Positions 9,667-19,808 are shown, counted from the stretch's first letter. The stretch is DNA of 64,000 nucleotides from Acidobacteriota bacterium (GCA_003223115.1 QHXW01000152.1:81800-145799); one strand, 5' to 3'. Program-made: numbers and translations. The notes: a model not told the origin generated them from the letters alone.

Positions 9667-10149
9667 ATGACCGATCGAGTAATTCGTCCGAGCATGAAAC
9701 AGGTCAAGACGTGGTACTTTGTGGCGGTGCTGGTGATTGCCGCGGCGGTGGTTGTCCATGTGAATTACCTGATGCCTCGCGAAGATCCGGCGTGGGTGAA
9801 TAAGCCGTGGTTGCCGGCGGTCGCGGCGCTGTTTCTCCTCGTGCCCATTCGACGCCACATCCGCAGGCAATCCGTGAAAATGACCATCGCAGGCGACAAG
9901 CTGCGATACGAAGCGGGCTTGCTCTCTAAAACCACGCGCAATATCCAGCTCTCGAAAATTCAGGACGTCCGGGTAGACCAGTCCTTTGGACAGCGAATCC
10001 TGGGCGTAGGCGACATTTCGATTGAGACCTCCGGCGAATCCAGCCGCCTGGAGATGGACAATATCGACCAGCCGCAGGCTACTGCGGAAGAAATTATCGC
10101 CGCATCTCAAGAACACGGCAGCGCCCAGGCTGGTGGTGCCAAACCTTAA
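9667..10149 (+). CDS. membrane protein with bacterial PH (bPH2/YdbT-like) domain
   Basis: The 160-residue protein has two hydrophobic helices (about 17-37, VLVIAAAVVVHVNYL region, and 50-62, LPAVAALFLLVPI) followed by a PH-like beta domain: KMTIAGDKLRYEAGLL, then TTRNIQLSKIQDVRVDQSF and GVGDISIETSG. This arrangement matches the DUF304/bPH2 membrane proteins of unknown molecular role. The C-terminal 25 residues are Ala/Gln/Gly-rich. It stands alone, with polX 94 nt downstream. Confidence 0.75.
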   Translation: MTDRVIRPSMKQVKTWYFVAVLVIAAAVVVHVNYLMPREDPAWVNKPWLPAVAALFLLVPIRRHIRRQSVKMTIAGDKLRYEAGLLSKTTRNIQLSKIQDVRVDQSFGQRILGVGDISIETSGESSRLEMDNIDQPQATAEEIIAASQEHGSAQAGGAKP

Positions 10150-10243
10150 CGAGCGCCGTCGGCGACGACGGAGCCACACAGTTGTCTATTAACCGGCGAA
10201 GCCGCCATTTCGCTCCTGTTAAAATTGTCTTTTGGCCCTTTCC

Positions 10244-11971
10244 ATGGAAAACAAAGAGATTGCGCGCGTGCTCTGGGAGACCGCCGATCTGATGGAGATC
10301 GCGGGCGAGGACTCCTTTCGAATCCGCAGTTATCGCAACAGCGCGACATCCATCGAAGGTTACCCCGAACGCATCATCGACATTCTCAAGGATGAGAACC
10401 GCAAGGTCACCGAAATTCCCGGCATCGGCAAACGGCTGGCATCGGTGCTGCAGGAGATTGTGGACCGAGGTTCTTGCGAGCGGCGCGACGAGCTGCTGAA
10501 AAAATTTCCGCCCACGGCACTCGAATTTCTCAAGATCCAGGGCTTGGGGCCCAAAGGCATTGCGCTCATCTTCGAGCATCACCAGATCACGACCATGGAC
10601 GAATTGGAGCAACTCTGCAAGGACGAGAAGCTTCGGTTGCTGCCGCGCATGGGCGCCAAGCTCGAAGAGAAAGTGTTGCGCTCAATTGCCCAGTACAAAA
10701 TGCGCACGGGCCGGTTCCTGTTGAGTTTTGCGCACGAGGCGGCCGAGGAATTGAAGAAATATCTGGCCGAAACGGGCGGTGTAGAGGAAATTACCGCCGC
10801 TGGGAGCCTGCGGCGCGGTAAGGAAACCGTGGGCGACCTCGACCTGCTTGTCACGGGGCCGAATGCCACGGAAGTGCTCGAACGTTTTGTGGCTTATCCG
10901 CGCGTGCACGAAATCCTGGGGCGTGGGGCCAACAAAGCTAGCGCCAAAGTGGGCCGCGAGGGTTTGCAGGTGGACGTGCGGGCGCTGCCGCGGGAGAGTT
11001 ACGGCGCCGCAATGCAATATTTCACGGGCAGTAAAGAACACAACGTGGCAGTGCGCACGCGGGCGGTGAAGATGGGTTTCAAGCTCAGCGAATACGGCCT
11101 GTTCCGCGCCGACAACGACACGCGGGTGGCGGGCGAAAGCGAGCAGGAAGTGTACGACGCCCTGGGATTGGCCTGGATTCCTCCCGAGCTGCGCGAAAAC
11201 AGCGGTGAAATCGAGGCTGCCGGGGAAGGCCGTCTGCCGGAGCTGATCGAACTGAAGCACATCCGCGGCGACATCCACATGCACACTACCGAAACCGACG
11301 GTCGGGCGTCTTTGGAAGAGATGGCCGAAGCGGCAAAAAACCTAGGCTACGAATATGTCGCCATTACGGACCACTCGAAAGCCATCGCCATGGCCAACGG
11401 CCTGGATGAGACCCGCGCTGTGGCGTTCGCCCGGCAGGTTCGCGAGTTGAACCGGCAAGATCGGGGTATCCGTATTTTCTCCGGCCTCGAGTGCGACATC
11501 CTGAAGGATGGCGCGTTGGACCTGGCGAACGACGCCCTGGCGGAACTGGACCTAGTGATCGGCAGCGTGCACAGCCACATGAACCTGGAACCGGCGGAGA
11601 TGACGGACCGTCTCCTGCGCGCGCTCGAGTGCCCTTCTTTGCGGGTGTTGGGGCATCCCACCGGACGTCTGCTCATGCAGCGCGAGCCGTTCTCATTCGA
11701 TTTCGATCGTGTGGTGATGGAGGCCGTCAAGCGCGGCGTCCATTTTGAAATCAACGCCAGTCCAGAGCGGCTGGACCTGAACGGAAACCTGGTGCGGAGC
11801 GCTAAACAGCGCGGCGCGAAGTTTACAGTCTCCACCGACGCGCATCACCCCAAACATCTGCACAATATGTGGTACGGTGTGGTCACGGCCCGGCGCGGCT
11901 GGCTGGGTCCGGCTGATGTATTGAATACACTGCCCGCGGAGCGGTTTCGAAACGCCATTCGTCACAACTGA
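10244..11971 (+). CDS. polX: family X DNA polymerase with C-terminal PHP domain
   Basis: A DNA repair polymerase of 575 aa. The order is an N-terminal helix-hairpin-helix domain ([19 protein letters not shown] to about 100, with [16 protein letters not shown]), a second hairpin near 130, the nucleotidyltransferase palm (about 170-310; [17 protein letters not shown] carries the catalytic aspartates), and the PHP phosphoesterase from about 335 ([44 protein letters not shown]). PHP domains of PolX have metal-dependent 3'-5' exonuclease or phosphatase activity. The ATG at 10244 is preferred over an upstream in-frame TTG. It is followed 6 nt later by the M16 peptidase pair. Confidence 0.93.
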   Translation: MENKEIARVLWETADLMEIAGEDSFRIRSYRNSATSIEGYPERIIDILKDENRKVTEIPGIGKRLASVLQEIVDRGSCERRDELLKKFPPTALEFLKIQGLGPKGIALIFEHHQITTMDELEQLCKDEKLRLLPRMGAKLEEKVLRSIAQYKMRTGRFLLSFAHEAAEELKKYLAETGGVEEITAAGSLRRGKETVGDLDLLVTGPNATEVLERFVAYPRVHEILGRGANKASAKVGREGLQVDVRALPRESYGAAMQYFTGSKEHNVAVRTRAVKMGFKLSEYGLFRADNDTRVAGESEQEVYDALGLAWIPPELRENSGEIEAAGEGRLPELIELKHIRGDIHMHTTETDGRASLEEMAEAAKNLGYEYVAITDHSKAIAMANGLDETRAVAFARQVRELNRQDRGIRIFSGLECDILKDGALDLANDALAELDLVIGSVHSHMNLEPAEMTDRLLRALECPSLRVLGHPTGRLLMQREPFSFDFDRVVMEAVKRGVHFEINASPERLDLNGNLVRSAKQRGAKFTVSTDAHHPKHLHNMWYGVVTARRGWLGPADVLNTLPAERFRNAIRHN

Positions 11972-11977
11972 TTCAAT

Positions 11978-13342
11978 ATGAGATATCTGATTACGATCCT
12001 GATTTTATTTTGCGCGGTGCTTCAAGCCGCGCAGCCGGTGATCCCCATTGAGAAGTTTTCTCTCAAGAACGGCCTGCGCGTAGTAATGTCGCGCGACAAC
12101 GCCGTGCCGGTGGTCACCGTCTACCTGATGTTCGACGTGGGCTCGCGCGCCGAGGAAAAAGGACGCACGGGCTTCGCCCACCTGTTCGAGCACATGATGT
12201 TCGAGGGCTCGACCAACGCGCCTAAGGGAACCCATTTTAAGCTGGTGCAGGCCAACGGCGGCACGCTCAACGGTTCGACGCACCCCGACTACACTAATTA
12301 CTTTGAAGTGCTCCCCTCCAACAAGCTGGCCGTCGCTCTGTGGCTGGAAAGCGATCGTATGCGCAGCCTGGCGATCACGGCGGAGAACCTGGCCAACCAG
12401 AAAGAGGCCGTCAAGCAGGAGCGTCGCTTGAGCTTCGATAACCGGCCCTACTCGACTGCGATTGTGGACGTTTGGCCTCAACTGGCATTTGAGAACTGGC
12501 AGAGCTCGCACTCGCTCATTGGATCGTTCGAAGATTTGAACGCCGCTACGCTCAAGGATGTCGAGAGCTTTTTCAAGACGTACTACGCGCCGAATAACGC
12601 AGTGCTAGTGATTGTAGGCGACATCAAGGTTCCCGAAGCCAAGAAGCTGGTCGAAACGTACTTCGGCGACATCCCCTCGCAACGCAAGCCGAAACCTGCG
12701 GACCTTACTGAGCCCGAGCAGCCCAAGCCGCGCAGCCAGGTCTACCACGACCAGCACGCACGCGTTCCTGGAGTGGTGATCGGCTACCGAGGTCCCCTCC
12801 GACATTCGCCGGATTACTATGCCATCGGCATGCTTGATGTGCTGCTGACCGGCGGCCCGAGCTCGCGTTTCCAGTTGGACCTGGTGAAAGGCAAGCAGAG
12901 CGTGATTCAGTATCAGGCGGAGCTGGGGTGGCCCTTTGCTTCGATCAGTGATTACAAAAATCCGGGCGATTACGCCATGTTCCTGCTGTATAAACCGAAC
13001 TTCACGTCCAAGCAAATCGTGGACCAGGCGCAGGAAGAGATCGCCAAAATCCAAAACGACGGCGTGGATATCATGGAACTAGAGCGCGCGCGGACGCTGC
13101 TGCGATCGGAACGGATTACCTCGCTGCAAAGCTCGTTCCAGCGCGCATCGCTCCTGGCGGGGTACGAGGTGCTGGACGGCAATCCCGAATACGTCAACAC
13201 GGAACTGGAACGGTTCCTGACGGTGACCTCGGAGCAGATTCAGGCGGCGGCGAAGAAATATCTAACGCCCGAGCGGCGGTCGGTTCTCGATATCCTACCC
13301 GGGCCCGCGCCGCAGGCGCCTTCGCCCAAGGAGAGCAAGTAA
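11978..13342 (+). CDS. M16 family zinc metallopeptidase, catalytic member
   Basis: The inverted zinc motif HLFEH lies at residues 68-72 (FAHLFEHMMFEGSTN), and the third ligand is in the downstream helix around NQKEAVKQERRL. An N-terminal hydrophobic stretch (RYLITILILFCAVLQAAQ) is a signal peptide, so the enzyme probably works in the periplasm. The two M16 halves are at about 20-230 and 235-430 (YFGDIPSQRKP begins the second). The next gene is an inactive homologue that starts on the last base of this stop codon. Paired active/inactive M16 subunits form heterodimeric processing peptidases in known cases; the substrate here is not known. Confidence 0.9.
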   Translation: MRYLITILILFCAVLQAAQPVIPIEKFSLKNGLRVVMSRDNAVPVVTVYLMFDVGSRAEEKGRTGFAHLFEHMMFEGSTNAPKGTHFKLVQANGGTLNGSTHPDYTNYFEVLPSNKLAVALWLESDRMRSLAITAENLANQKEAVKQERRLSFDNRPYSTAIVDVWPQLAFENWQSSHSLIGSFEDLNAATLKDVESFFKTYYAPNNAVLVIVGDIKVPEAKKLVETYFGDIPSQRKPKPADLTEPEQPKPRSQVYHDQHARVPGVVIGYRGPLRHSPDYYAIGMLDVLLTGGPSSRFQLDLVKGKQSVIQYQAELGWPFASISDYKNPGDYAMFLLYKPNFTSKQIVDQAQEEIAKIQNDGVDIMELERARTLLRSERITSLQSSFQRASLLAGYEVLDGNPEYVNTELERFLTVTSEQIQAAAKKYLTPERRSVLDILPGPAPQAPSPKESK

Positions 13343-14739
13343 TGTTGAAGAAAGGCCTGGTATTTCTTTTCGCAGGTTTAATCACGATGGCACAAACGAT
13401 CGATCGCACCAAGCCGCCTGAAACTCCGCCGATTCCCAGCTACAAGATGCCGCCGGCGCACGAGACCAAGCTCGACAACGGTTTGCGCGTGGTGCTGGTC
13501 GAAGATCCTCGCTTTCCTCTGGTGACTGCGCGGCTCAGCTTTCAGGCTGGTTCTAAATTTGACCCGAAGGACCTGCCCGGCCTATCCGAAACAACCGCGG
13601 CCCTGCTCACCCAGGGAACCAAGACGCGCTCGTTCCGCGAAATCGCCGAAGAGCTGGCCACCATCGGCGCCAGCCTGAATGGCAACTCATCCCCGGACGT
13701 CCTCACAATTGCGGGCAGCGTGCTCGCCGAGAACACGCCGAAGTTCCTGGACCTGCTGGCCGACGTCGCACTGAACCCGAGCTTCCCGGAAGACGAAGTA
13801 CAACTGCGCAAACAAAATCGCAAGCAAGCCTTGCTGGCGCAGCGCTCGCAATCTTCATTTCTGGCGCGCGAAAAATTCGACGAAGTGGTGTTCGGAGATC
13901 ACCCCTATTCCCACCTCGGGCCTTCGATGGAAGCGATTGACCGAATGGATCAGGCGGCAATCAGAAATTTTCGGGATGTCCATGTGATTCCCAATCATGC
14001 TGTGCTGATCCTGCTGGGCAGATTGCCGACTCGGCCGGAGATATTGAAGATGGTGAGTGACCGCTTTGGTTCCTGGCAACAGAAACCCGTTCCGCAACCG
14101 CCCGCCGCACGTTTTCCGGAGAGCAAGCGGCAACTGGTATTGGTTGACCGGCCCGGTTCCGTGCAGGCGGATATTCACATCGGCCGCCTGTCAGCGACAC
14201 GTACTGATCCCGGTTATTATCCGCTGCTGGTGGGCAACGCCATTTTGGGCGGGGGCGCCAACTCACGGTTGTTTAATGATGTTCGCGAAAAACGCGGATT
14301 CGCTTACGACGCCCACAGCGAACTCGATCGCCGTAAGGATACGGGTGTAGCTGCCGCCGTGACGCAGGTTCGCAACGAGGTTGTGGAACCGGCGCTCGAA
14401 GCCGTGTTTTCAAATCTGGTTGAGATGGGAAAAACGCCCGTTACCGCGGTCGAGCTGAGCGATGCCAAAAACTATATCAGCGGCGTGTTCGTGATGAGCC
14501 TGGAAACCCAGGCCGGCGTGGCCGACCAGATAGATCTGGTGAAGACCATGGGGTTGCCCAACGACTATCTGGAGGCGTTCACACAGCACGTGCGCTCGGT
14601 GGAACCGGACCAGATCCAGGCAGCGGTGAAGAAATATTTTGCGCCGGATCAGGCGACCATCGTAGTGGTCGGTGATGCGTCCAAAATCCAAAAACCGCTC
14701 GAGAAGTTCGGGAGTGTGACGGTCGAAAAAGCCAAGTGA
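13342..14739 (+). CDS. M16 family peptidase-like protein without the zinc motif
   Basis: Starts with ATG sharing one base with the preceding TAA. It has a signal peptide (KGLVFLFAGLITMAQT). The position of the zinc motif reads GLSETTAALLTQGTK, so the HxxEH residues are absent and the protein should be catalytically inert. The second domain (QADIHIGRLSATRTDPGYYP, GGGANSRLFNDVREKRGFAY) keeps the substrate-binding R/Y pair typical of M16B. It probably acts as the non-catalytic partner of the upstream enzyme. Confidence 0.9.
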   Translation: MLKKGLVFLFAGLITMAQTIDRTKPPETPPIPSYKMPPAHETKLDNGLRVVLVEDPRFPLVTARLSFQAGSKFDPKDLPGLSETTAALLTQGTKTRSFREIAEELATIGASLNGNSSPDVLTIAGSVLAENTPKFLDLLADVALNPSFPEDEVQLRKQNRKQALLAQRSQSSFLAREKFDEVVFGDHPYSHLGPSMEAIDRMDQAAIRNFRDVHVIPNHAVLILLGRLPTRPEILKMVSDRFGSWQQKPVPQPPAARFPESKRQLVLVDRPGSVQADIHIGRLSATRTDPGYYPLLVGNAILGGGANSRLFNDVREKRGFAYDAHSELDRRKDTGVAAAVTQVRNEVVEPALEAVFSNLVEMGKTPVTAVELSDAKNYISGVFVMSLETQAGVADQIDLVKTMGLPNDYLEAFTQHVRSVEPDQIQAAVKKYFAPDQATIVVVGDASKIQKPLEKFGSVTVEKAK

Positions 14740-15260
14740 TGAAGATCGTCTCGTCGCGGGTGCGCTACTGCTCGAAGCTGTTCACCGTTACTGAGGACCA
14801 CGCCAAGGACGCACGCGGCTTCGAGATCAAGCGTTCCATCGTGCGTCACGCCGGATCCGCGGTGATGCTGGCGGCCGATGAGCGCAAGCAGATTCTCCTG
14901 GTGCGCCAATACCGGCTGGCCGTCGACGGAAATCTGTGGGAACTGCCCGCTGGGCGTCTCGATCCCGGCGAAAATCCATTGCAGGCAGCCAAGCGCGAAC
15001 TGGTGGAAGAGACCGGCTATCGTGCGCGACGTTGGAAGAAGTTGATTTCTTTTTATCCCAGCCCGGGCTACGTTTCCGAGAAGATGACGATTTTTCTTGC
15101 CACGGACCTGACCGCGGGCGAAGCGCAACCCATGGACGATGAGCAGATCGAGTGCCGCTGGTTTCGGACGAAGGAAATTGAAGGAATGATCCGCGCCAAT
15201 CGGATCCGCGACTCGAAAACCATCATCGGATATTTTGTCTGGCGGAGATGGTTCATGTAG
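14739..15260 (+). CDS. NUDIX hydrolase, ADP-ribose pyrophosphatase type
   Basis: The Nudix box is complete at residues 72-94: GRLDPGENPLQAAKRELVEE followed by TGY. The N-terminal beta segment with the RSIVRHAGSAVML and ILLVRQYR strands matches ADP-ribose pyrophosphatases (NudF-like), which hydrolyse ADP-ribose to AMP and ribose 5-phosphate. The ATG at 14739 overlaps the stop of the M16 partner as TGATG, so it is likely translated from the same transcript. The C-terminus ends in a typical helix (RIRDSKTIIGYFVWRRWF). Confidence 0.88.
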   Translation: MKIVSSRVRYCSKLFTVTEDHAKDARGFEIKRSIVRHAGSAVMLAADERKQILLVRQYRLAVDGNLWELPAGRLDPGENPLQAAKRELVEETGYRARRWKKLISFYPSPGYVSEKMTIFLATDLTAGEAQPMDDEQIECRWFRTKEIEGMIRANRIRDSKTIIGYFVWRRWFM

Positions 15261-15317
15261 CGCTCTGGCTTTCCTGACTCCGGTGAGTGGGACATATCCG
15301 GGCTTTCGATCCGTCGA

Positions 15318-15339
15318 GTAGAATAGGCATTCGTGCTGT
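15318..15339 (+). repeat. dispersed repeat A, partial copy
   Basis: GAATAGGCATTC with neighbouring GTA and TGCTGT matches the first 20 or so bases of the copies at 9532 and 48433. The second half of the repeat is not present. Confidence 0.5.
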
Positions 15340-15384
15340 TTCGCTCCGCTTCTTCTCCGGTCTTTGTATCCTGCCTCCCGTCTT

Positions 15385-15590
15385 CTGGTCTGTGACTTCC
15401 GTCAAGCCGTTTAATTCCAACATCGGTTGTCTTCCCAAAACTGCGCGGGAAGCCGGTAGTCGGCTGCGGTCGAAGTCACAGGCTGTTCAATCCGGCTCCG
15501 CCGGAGGCATGGCTGCGGCTGCGGTCGAAGTCACAGGGTATTCAATCCGGCACCGCCGGAGGCATGGCTGTCTTCTGTCTCCTGCCTCCT
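15385..15590 (+). repeat. dispersed repeat B, copy 1, with internal 55-bp tandem duplication
   Basis: Segments such as TCAAGCCGTTTAATTCCAAC, GGAAGCCGGTAGTCGGCTGC and GGTCGAAGTCACAGGCTGTT recur in inverted orientation at 63546-63695 with few differences. Here a 55-nt part (GGCTGCGGTCGAAGTCACAG to GGAGGCATGGCTGC) is duplicated in tandem at 15462 and 15517. The gap from 15261 to 15606 holds no other feature except a partial copy of repeat A. Confidence 0.8.
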
Positions 15591-15606
15591 GCCTCCCTAC
15601 TCTCCT

Positions 15607-15636
15607 GTGCTGCCACGTGCTGCCACGTGCTGCCAC
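15607..15636 (+). repeat. three tandem copies of a 10-mer
   Basis: GTGCTGCCAC is repeated exactly three times, directly at the boundary between repeat B and the degenerate comEC reading frame. Confidence 0.85.
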
Positions 15637-18143
15637 CGGCTTAGTCACACCTTGCGCCATCCGCTCCTCGCGCCTCTGGCTGCCATCGCCACCGGGATTC
15701 TGCTTTCGCGACTGGTACGGTTTGACACTCGACGAGCTGGCCCACGGCGTACGTCATTCTGGCTCTCATCGCACTCTGGCGTCATGCGCGCCGGCTTGCG
15801 GCTGCGTGCTCTCTGATTGCGCTGTTGGCAGCAGGCGTAATGGTCGCCGTGATACGCCATCCAGGGCGCACGACCGAACTCGAGGCTGATGGACCCATGA
15901 TTATTTCCGGCTGCGTGGTCGAGCCGTCCGCAATCTCCGCCGATCGCGATCAGTTCACTCTGGAATTGGAACCGGGCGCGCGTATGCATGTGAGCCTGTT
16001 TGTCCGCGAAGGCGAGCTGCCGCCGGTTCTGCGTTACGGTCAACGAGTTGAATTCGACGCGCGGGTACGCCGCTCGCACAACTTCAATAACCCAGCCGCT
16101 TTCGATTACGTGCATTATCTATCTTATCTAGCGCGGCAAAACATTGATTGGACGGCGTCCGGCCGCCATTCGCAACCTGCCGGGCGGTTGCGGCTCACCA
16201 TTCCTGGGCGCGATTTACCGGCTCCGCACCGCTGCGCTCTCGAGGCTCGAATCTCTCTACGCTGGTAATCCTTACGACATTGGAATGATGCAGGCAGTGC
16301 AGATCGGCGAATCGTCCAAGCTCGACAAAGTGTGGAGAGAGGAGTGCCGCTCTACGGGCACCTTCCACGCGCTGGTGATTTCGGGCGCCCACGTGGCGGT
16401 ACTCGCCGGTTTTTTCTTCTTTCTGCTGCGCTTGTGTTTCGTCCCGAAAGGTCCCGCGCTGTTTCTGACCGTGCTCGGGAGCTGGCTGTATGCGCTGGCG
16501 ACGGGATGGCAGGCGCCGGTGGTGCGCTCGGCCGTCGGCTTCACGCTGTTTACGATCGGACGATTTTTATCGCGAGGCCCGCTTGATGAACCTGTTGGCC
16601 GCGGTGGCGATTGGATTTCTGGTGCTGGATCCGGAACAGCTGCTCGATGCGAGCTTCCAGCTTTCATTTCTGGCTGTCGCATTCATCGGAGCCTTCGCCG
16701 TTCCTCTGATCGAGCGGACGTCCGGCCTACGGGCCGCTGATCTCGGCGATCCGAATCGTGACCTGCACCTCGCTGCCGGATTGGCGCAGTTTCGGATCGA
16801 AATACGGCTCCTGGCCGAAACCATGTAATTGTGGACGCGGTGGCCCGGAAAGCTCTGCGCCTTCCCGGTGAGCTATGCCGTGCGTGCCGGCCTCTATTTC
16901 TACGAACTCATCCTGACTTCGGCCATGATTCAGATCGGTCTGGCGCTGCCCATGGCCATGTACTTCATCGCGTGTCGTTCTCGGAATTGTCCGCCAATGC
17001 GATCATTGTGCCACTACGGGACTTGTGGTGCCGGTGGGATTTATAGCCGTGTTCACCAACAGCCTGCCCGAGCGGCAGGCAGGGTGGCTGCTGGGGCTTT
17101 CGCAATCCGCTGCGGCATGGCACGCACACTGGGAGCCCAATTGGCGCGTGCCTGATCCGCCGGTGTGGCTGGCTATCGGAATCTCAGCCGCGTTGGTCGC
17201 GACGGCCCTACTGGGCAGGCTTTCGGGACGGAAACTGTGGCACGTGCCGCGCGTCATTGCAATCTCCTCGCTCGCGGCGCTGCTGGTGCTGATGGTATGG
17301 CACCCATTCCCGCCCGATGTATCACACGGCACCCTCGAGATGACCGCGATTGATGTGGGCCAGGGACAGTATTTTTCTGGCGCTGCCTGATGGCAAGCTA
17401 ATGTTTATGGATGGCGGCTGCATTGCGTCATTGGGCGGCCGTCGCACAAAAACCAGGCTGGACATCGGCGAGGACGTGGTCTCGCCGTACCCGTGCAGCC
17501 GTTCCATCCGCTCCCTGGACGTGGTGCCCCTCTCGCATGCGCATGAGGACCATATCGGAGGTCTGGCCGCGATCCTTGGAAACTTTCACGTCAAACAGCT
17601 ATGGACCGGCGCGACGCCGGAGAGTCCGGAGTGGGAGCGGTTGCGGCAAAGGGCCGTGGAGTGCGGGGCCGGAATTGTCCCGCTTGCCGAAGAAAACCAG
17701 CTCCAGTATGGCGGCGCGGCTTTTGAAACCTTGGCACCGGCGCTCGACTACATTCCGGATTCAATTCAATGCCGCGCAATAACGACTCGCTGGTGTTGAG
17801 AGTGTCATTCGGAGAGTGTTCTTTGATTCTGAGCGGAGATATGGAGCGGCAAATCGAATCGGAGCTCGTGGGGCGAAACCGTGTGGCAGACGGGCTCAAA
17901 GTGGCACACCACGGCAGCAAGACTTCGACCACTGCCCCATTTCTGGATGCGGTGCACCCTGCGTTTGCCGTAATCTCGGCCGGTTTTGAGAATCTCTACG
18001 GCCACCCGCATCGGGACATTATCGAGAGGCTCAACGAAAGAAAAATCGGAATCCTGCAGACTGACCAGATAGGCCTGATTACCATCCGGACCGACGGCCA
18101 TAGGTTGGTGGTCGAGACGCGCGGAGTTGCTCCCGCTCCCTGA
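15607..18143 (+). pseudogene. comEC: comEC/rec2 DNA-uptake channel, heavily frameshifted
   Basis: ComEC forms the inner-membrane channel for transforming DNA. All parts are visible in order but in changing frames. N-terminal helix HPLLAPLAAIATGILLSRL is followed by an OB-like DUF4131 segment (FTLELEPGARMHVSLFVREG), then the competence membrane domain (FHALVISGAHVAVLAGFFFF; LLDASFQLSFLAVAFIGAF; HRVSFSELSANAIIVPL). The C-terminal metallo-beta-lactamase domain follows (DVGQG, then DSIFLALPDG after a 1-nt loss near 17365; LSHAHEDHIGGLAAI; LKVAHHGSKTST). I count about seven frameshifts (near 15.8, 16.15, 16.58, 16.97, 17.02, 17.37 and 17.75 kb) and an in-frame TAA at 16826-16828. No functional product is possible. 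Confidence 0.9.
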
Positions 18144-18193
18144 CGATCGGGAGTCTGGCGTGGGGTTGCCGCGGGTTGCCGTTCCCAGCCGGG

Positions 18194-18493
18194 TTAGTGG
18201 TCGCCTTCTTCGCCTGCGCGTTCGGCCTCTGCCGCCGCGAGGGGACCGGCTTGTCTGGCTTCCGCCACCACGTTCTCGGCCTCTTCCAGCCGCGACCGAG
18301 GCACCTGAACCTGGAATTCGAGTGACGGAATTGCCGGGGTGCCAACTACAATGGATGGAATGTCGTTGGCTTCAAGCAGGCCGTGAATTGCATTGGCCTC
18401 CATCTCCGCATCATGGGCGGTCGAGCTAAACAGCGTCACCATATCCAAGTCGTGCGAAGGATCGACTTCGAAATCTTCCAGTTCCTGCGGCAT
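18194..18493 (-). CDS. DUF2007-like small protein, 99 aa
   Basis: The start at 18493 is set by GAGTGAGG a few bases upstream on the minus strand; the longer open frame upstream has low-complexity content. MVTLFSSTAHDAEMEANAIH followed by GLLEANDIPSIVVG and a second helix SRLEEAENVVAEARQAG is the DUF2007 layout. The tail is Ala/Glu-rich. It is convergent with the broken comEC and divergent from the ytxH-like gene. A relative is encoded at 2742-3011. Confidence 0.75.
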   Translation of the reverse strand: MPQELEDFEVDPSHDLDMVTLFSSTAHDAEMEANAIHGLLEANDIPSIVVGTPAIPSLEFQVQVPRSRLEEAENVVAEARQAGPLAAAEAERAGEEGDH

Positions 18494-18630
18494 AAACCTC
18501 ACTCGCGACTGAGCACCGTCGCTACTAACCACGAACAATTCACGATCGTTCGAAGGCGGTGTAACTCTAGGATATCGCAGTGCCGATACAGTAGAATAGA
18601 AAAGAAAGCCAGGCACTCTGGAGGGATTCA

Positions 18631-18897
18631 ATGGCAGAGAACGATGAAGGCGGTAAGCTGGGGTGGTTTTTGGCCGGCGCGGTTGTAGGTAGCGCCGTGG
18701 CGCTTTTGTACGCCCCTAAATCTGGAAGAGAAACACGCGATTTTATTAATCGCAAGACCGAGCAAGGTAAGGAAGCCTTGTCGGAAACCGGCAAAGAAGT
18801 ATACGAGAAAGGCCGGGAGATTTACGACCGAGGCAAGCAGATCGCCGACGACGCGGCCGACCTGTTCGAGCGTGGCCGCAAGCTCGTGCGTGGCTGA
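18631..18897 (+). CDS. YtxH domain membrane protein
   Basis: 88 aa. One N-terminal transmembrane helix (GWFLAGAVVGSAVALLYAP) followed directly by SGRETRDFINRKTEQGKEAL and further amphipathic helix with heptad-like Lys/Glu/Tyr spacing, as in YtxH general-stress proteins. The start has GAGGGATTCA just upstream, and a TAGAAT -10-like hexamer lies at 18592-18597. The role is probably envelope or stress related; the molecular function is unknown. Confidence 0.8.
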   Translation: MAENDEGGKLGWFLAGAVVGSAVALLYAPKSGRETRDFINRKTEQGKEALSETGKEVYEKGREIYDRGKQIADDAADLFERGRKLVRG

Positions 18898-18922
18898 TTC
18901 GCCACCTGAAATTCTGGACGGC

Positions 18923-19807
18923 ATGTCACGCCTGAAACTGGGCGATTTCGAAATCACCCTGGTGCAGGCGGGCTTCTACTGGTGGGACGGCGGCGCAATG
19001 TTCGGCGTCGTCCCCCGCACTCTTTGGAGCAAAAAGTTCGAGCCGGATGAGGAAAACCGCGTCCGGCTGGCCTTCAACTGCTACATCATCCAAACTGGCG
19101 GCCACACTATCCTGGTGGAAACCGGCGCAGGCGATAAGCCTGGCCAAAAGGCGCGCGAGCGCATGAAACTCCCCGCCGTTACGCCCCCGATGACGGAAAT
19201 AATCCGCCGCCACTCTGTCGATCCTGAAAGCGTGGATATCGTCATCAACACGCACCTCCACTTCGACCACTGCGGCGGGAACACCATCCTGACCGATACC
19301 GCGGTGCGGCCCGCTTTTCCCCAGGCGCGCTATTACACGCGGCGCGGCGAATGGGAGCACGCGCATGAACGCCATCTCCGCGACAAAGTGAGCTACATCG
19401 ATGCGAATCATGATCCGCTGATCGAATCAGGACACATGCAGTTGATTGACGAAGATCTGGAAGTGGTCCCCGGAGTTCGCGTGACCCTGGCCCCAGGTCA
19501 CAATCGGGACATGATGGTGGTGACCGCGGCATCGGCGGGAGAGACCTTTTGTTTCTTTTCGGACTTGATTCCCACGGCGGCCCACGTGACCCCTTCCTGG
19601 GTGGCGGCTTTCGATCTCTACCCCCTTGAATCGATTGCCAACAAAATCTCGTGGATGAAGAGAGCGGCCTTCGGCGGGTGGATTTGTGGCTTTGCGCACG
19701 ACCCGCGAATCGCTTTCGCGCGCATCGAATCTAATCAAGAGAAGGGATTTACCGCTGTAGACTTGACTGCCGTCAACCCCGTGTCGTCCGTCCCTATTGA
19801 ACATTGA
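18923..19807 (+). CDS. metallo-beta-lactamase-fold hydrolase, lactonase-like
   Basis: Cytoplasmic MBL-fold enzyme of 294 aa. The metal motif HLHFDH is at residues 111-116 (VINTHLHFDHCGGN), with further ligands expected at LAPGHNRDM (H near 192) and the C-terminal GFAHDPR. The layout resembles AttM/AiiB-type N-acyl-homoserine lactonases and related quinolone hydrolases, but the substrate cannot be read from the sequence. MSRLKLGDFEITLV is taken as the start; an in-frame GTG at 18890 would overlap the ytxH-like gene. The aldehyde dehydrogenase starts 2 nt after the stop, so the pair is co-transcribed. Confidence 0.82.
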   Translation: MSRLKLGDFEITLVQAGFYWWDGGAMFGVVPRTLWSKKFEPDEENRVRLAFNCYIIQTGGHTILVETGAGDKPGQKARERMKLPAVTPPMTEIIRRHSVDPESVDIVINTHLHFDHCGGNTILTDTAVRPAFPQARYYTRRGEWEHAHERHLRDKVSYIDANHDPLIESGHMQLIDEDLEVVPGVRVTLAPGHNRDMMVVTAASAGETFCFFSDLIPTAAHVTPSWVAAFDLYPLESIANKISWMKRAAFGGWICGFAHDPRIAFARIESNQEKGFTAVDLTAVNPVSSVPIEH

Positions 19808-19808
19808 T

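Noticed and set aside
15287..15889. 200-codon plus-strand frame across repeat B
   Set aside because: It crosses the dispersed repeat and the first part of the comEC pseudogene in the wrong frame; the encoded sequence is Arg/Ser/Cys-rich and not protein-like.
3103..18143. Explaining all frameshifts as assembly errors
   Set aside because: Not excluded, but lesions cluster in a few genes, whereas more than 40 other genes, including several over 1.5 kb, are open. Random indel errors would be more evenly spread.
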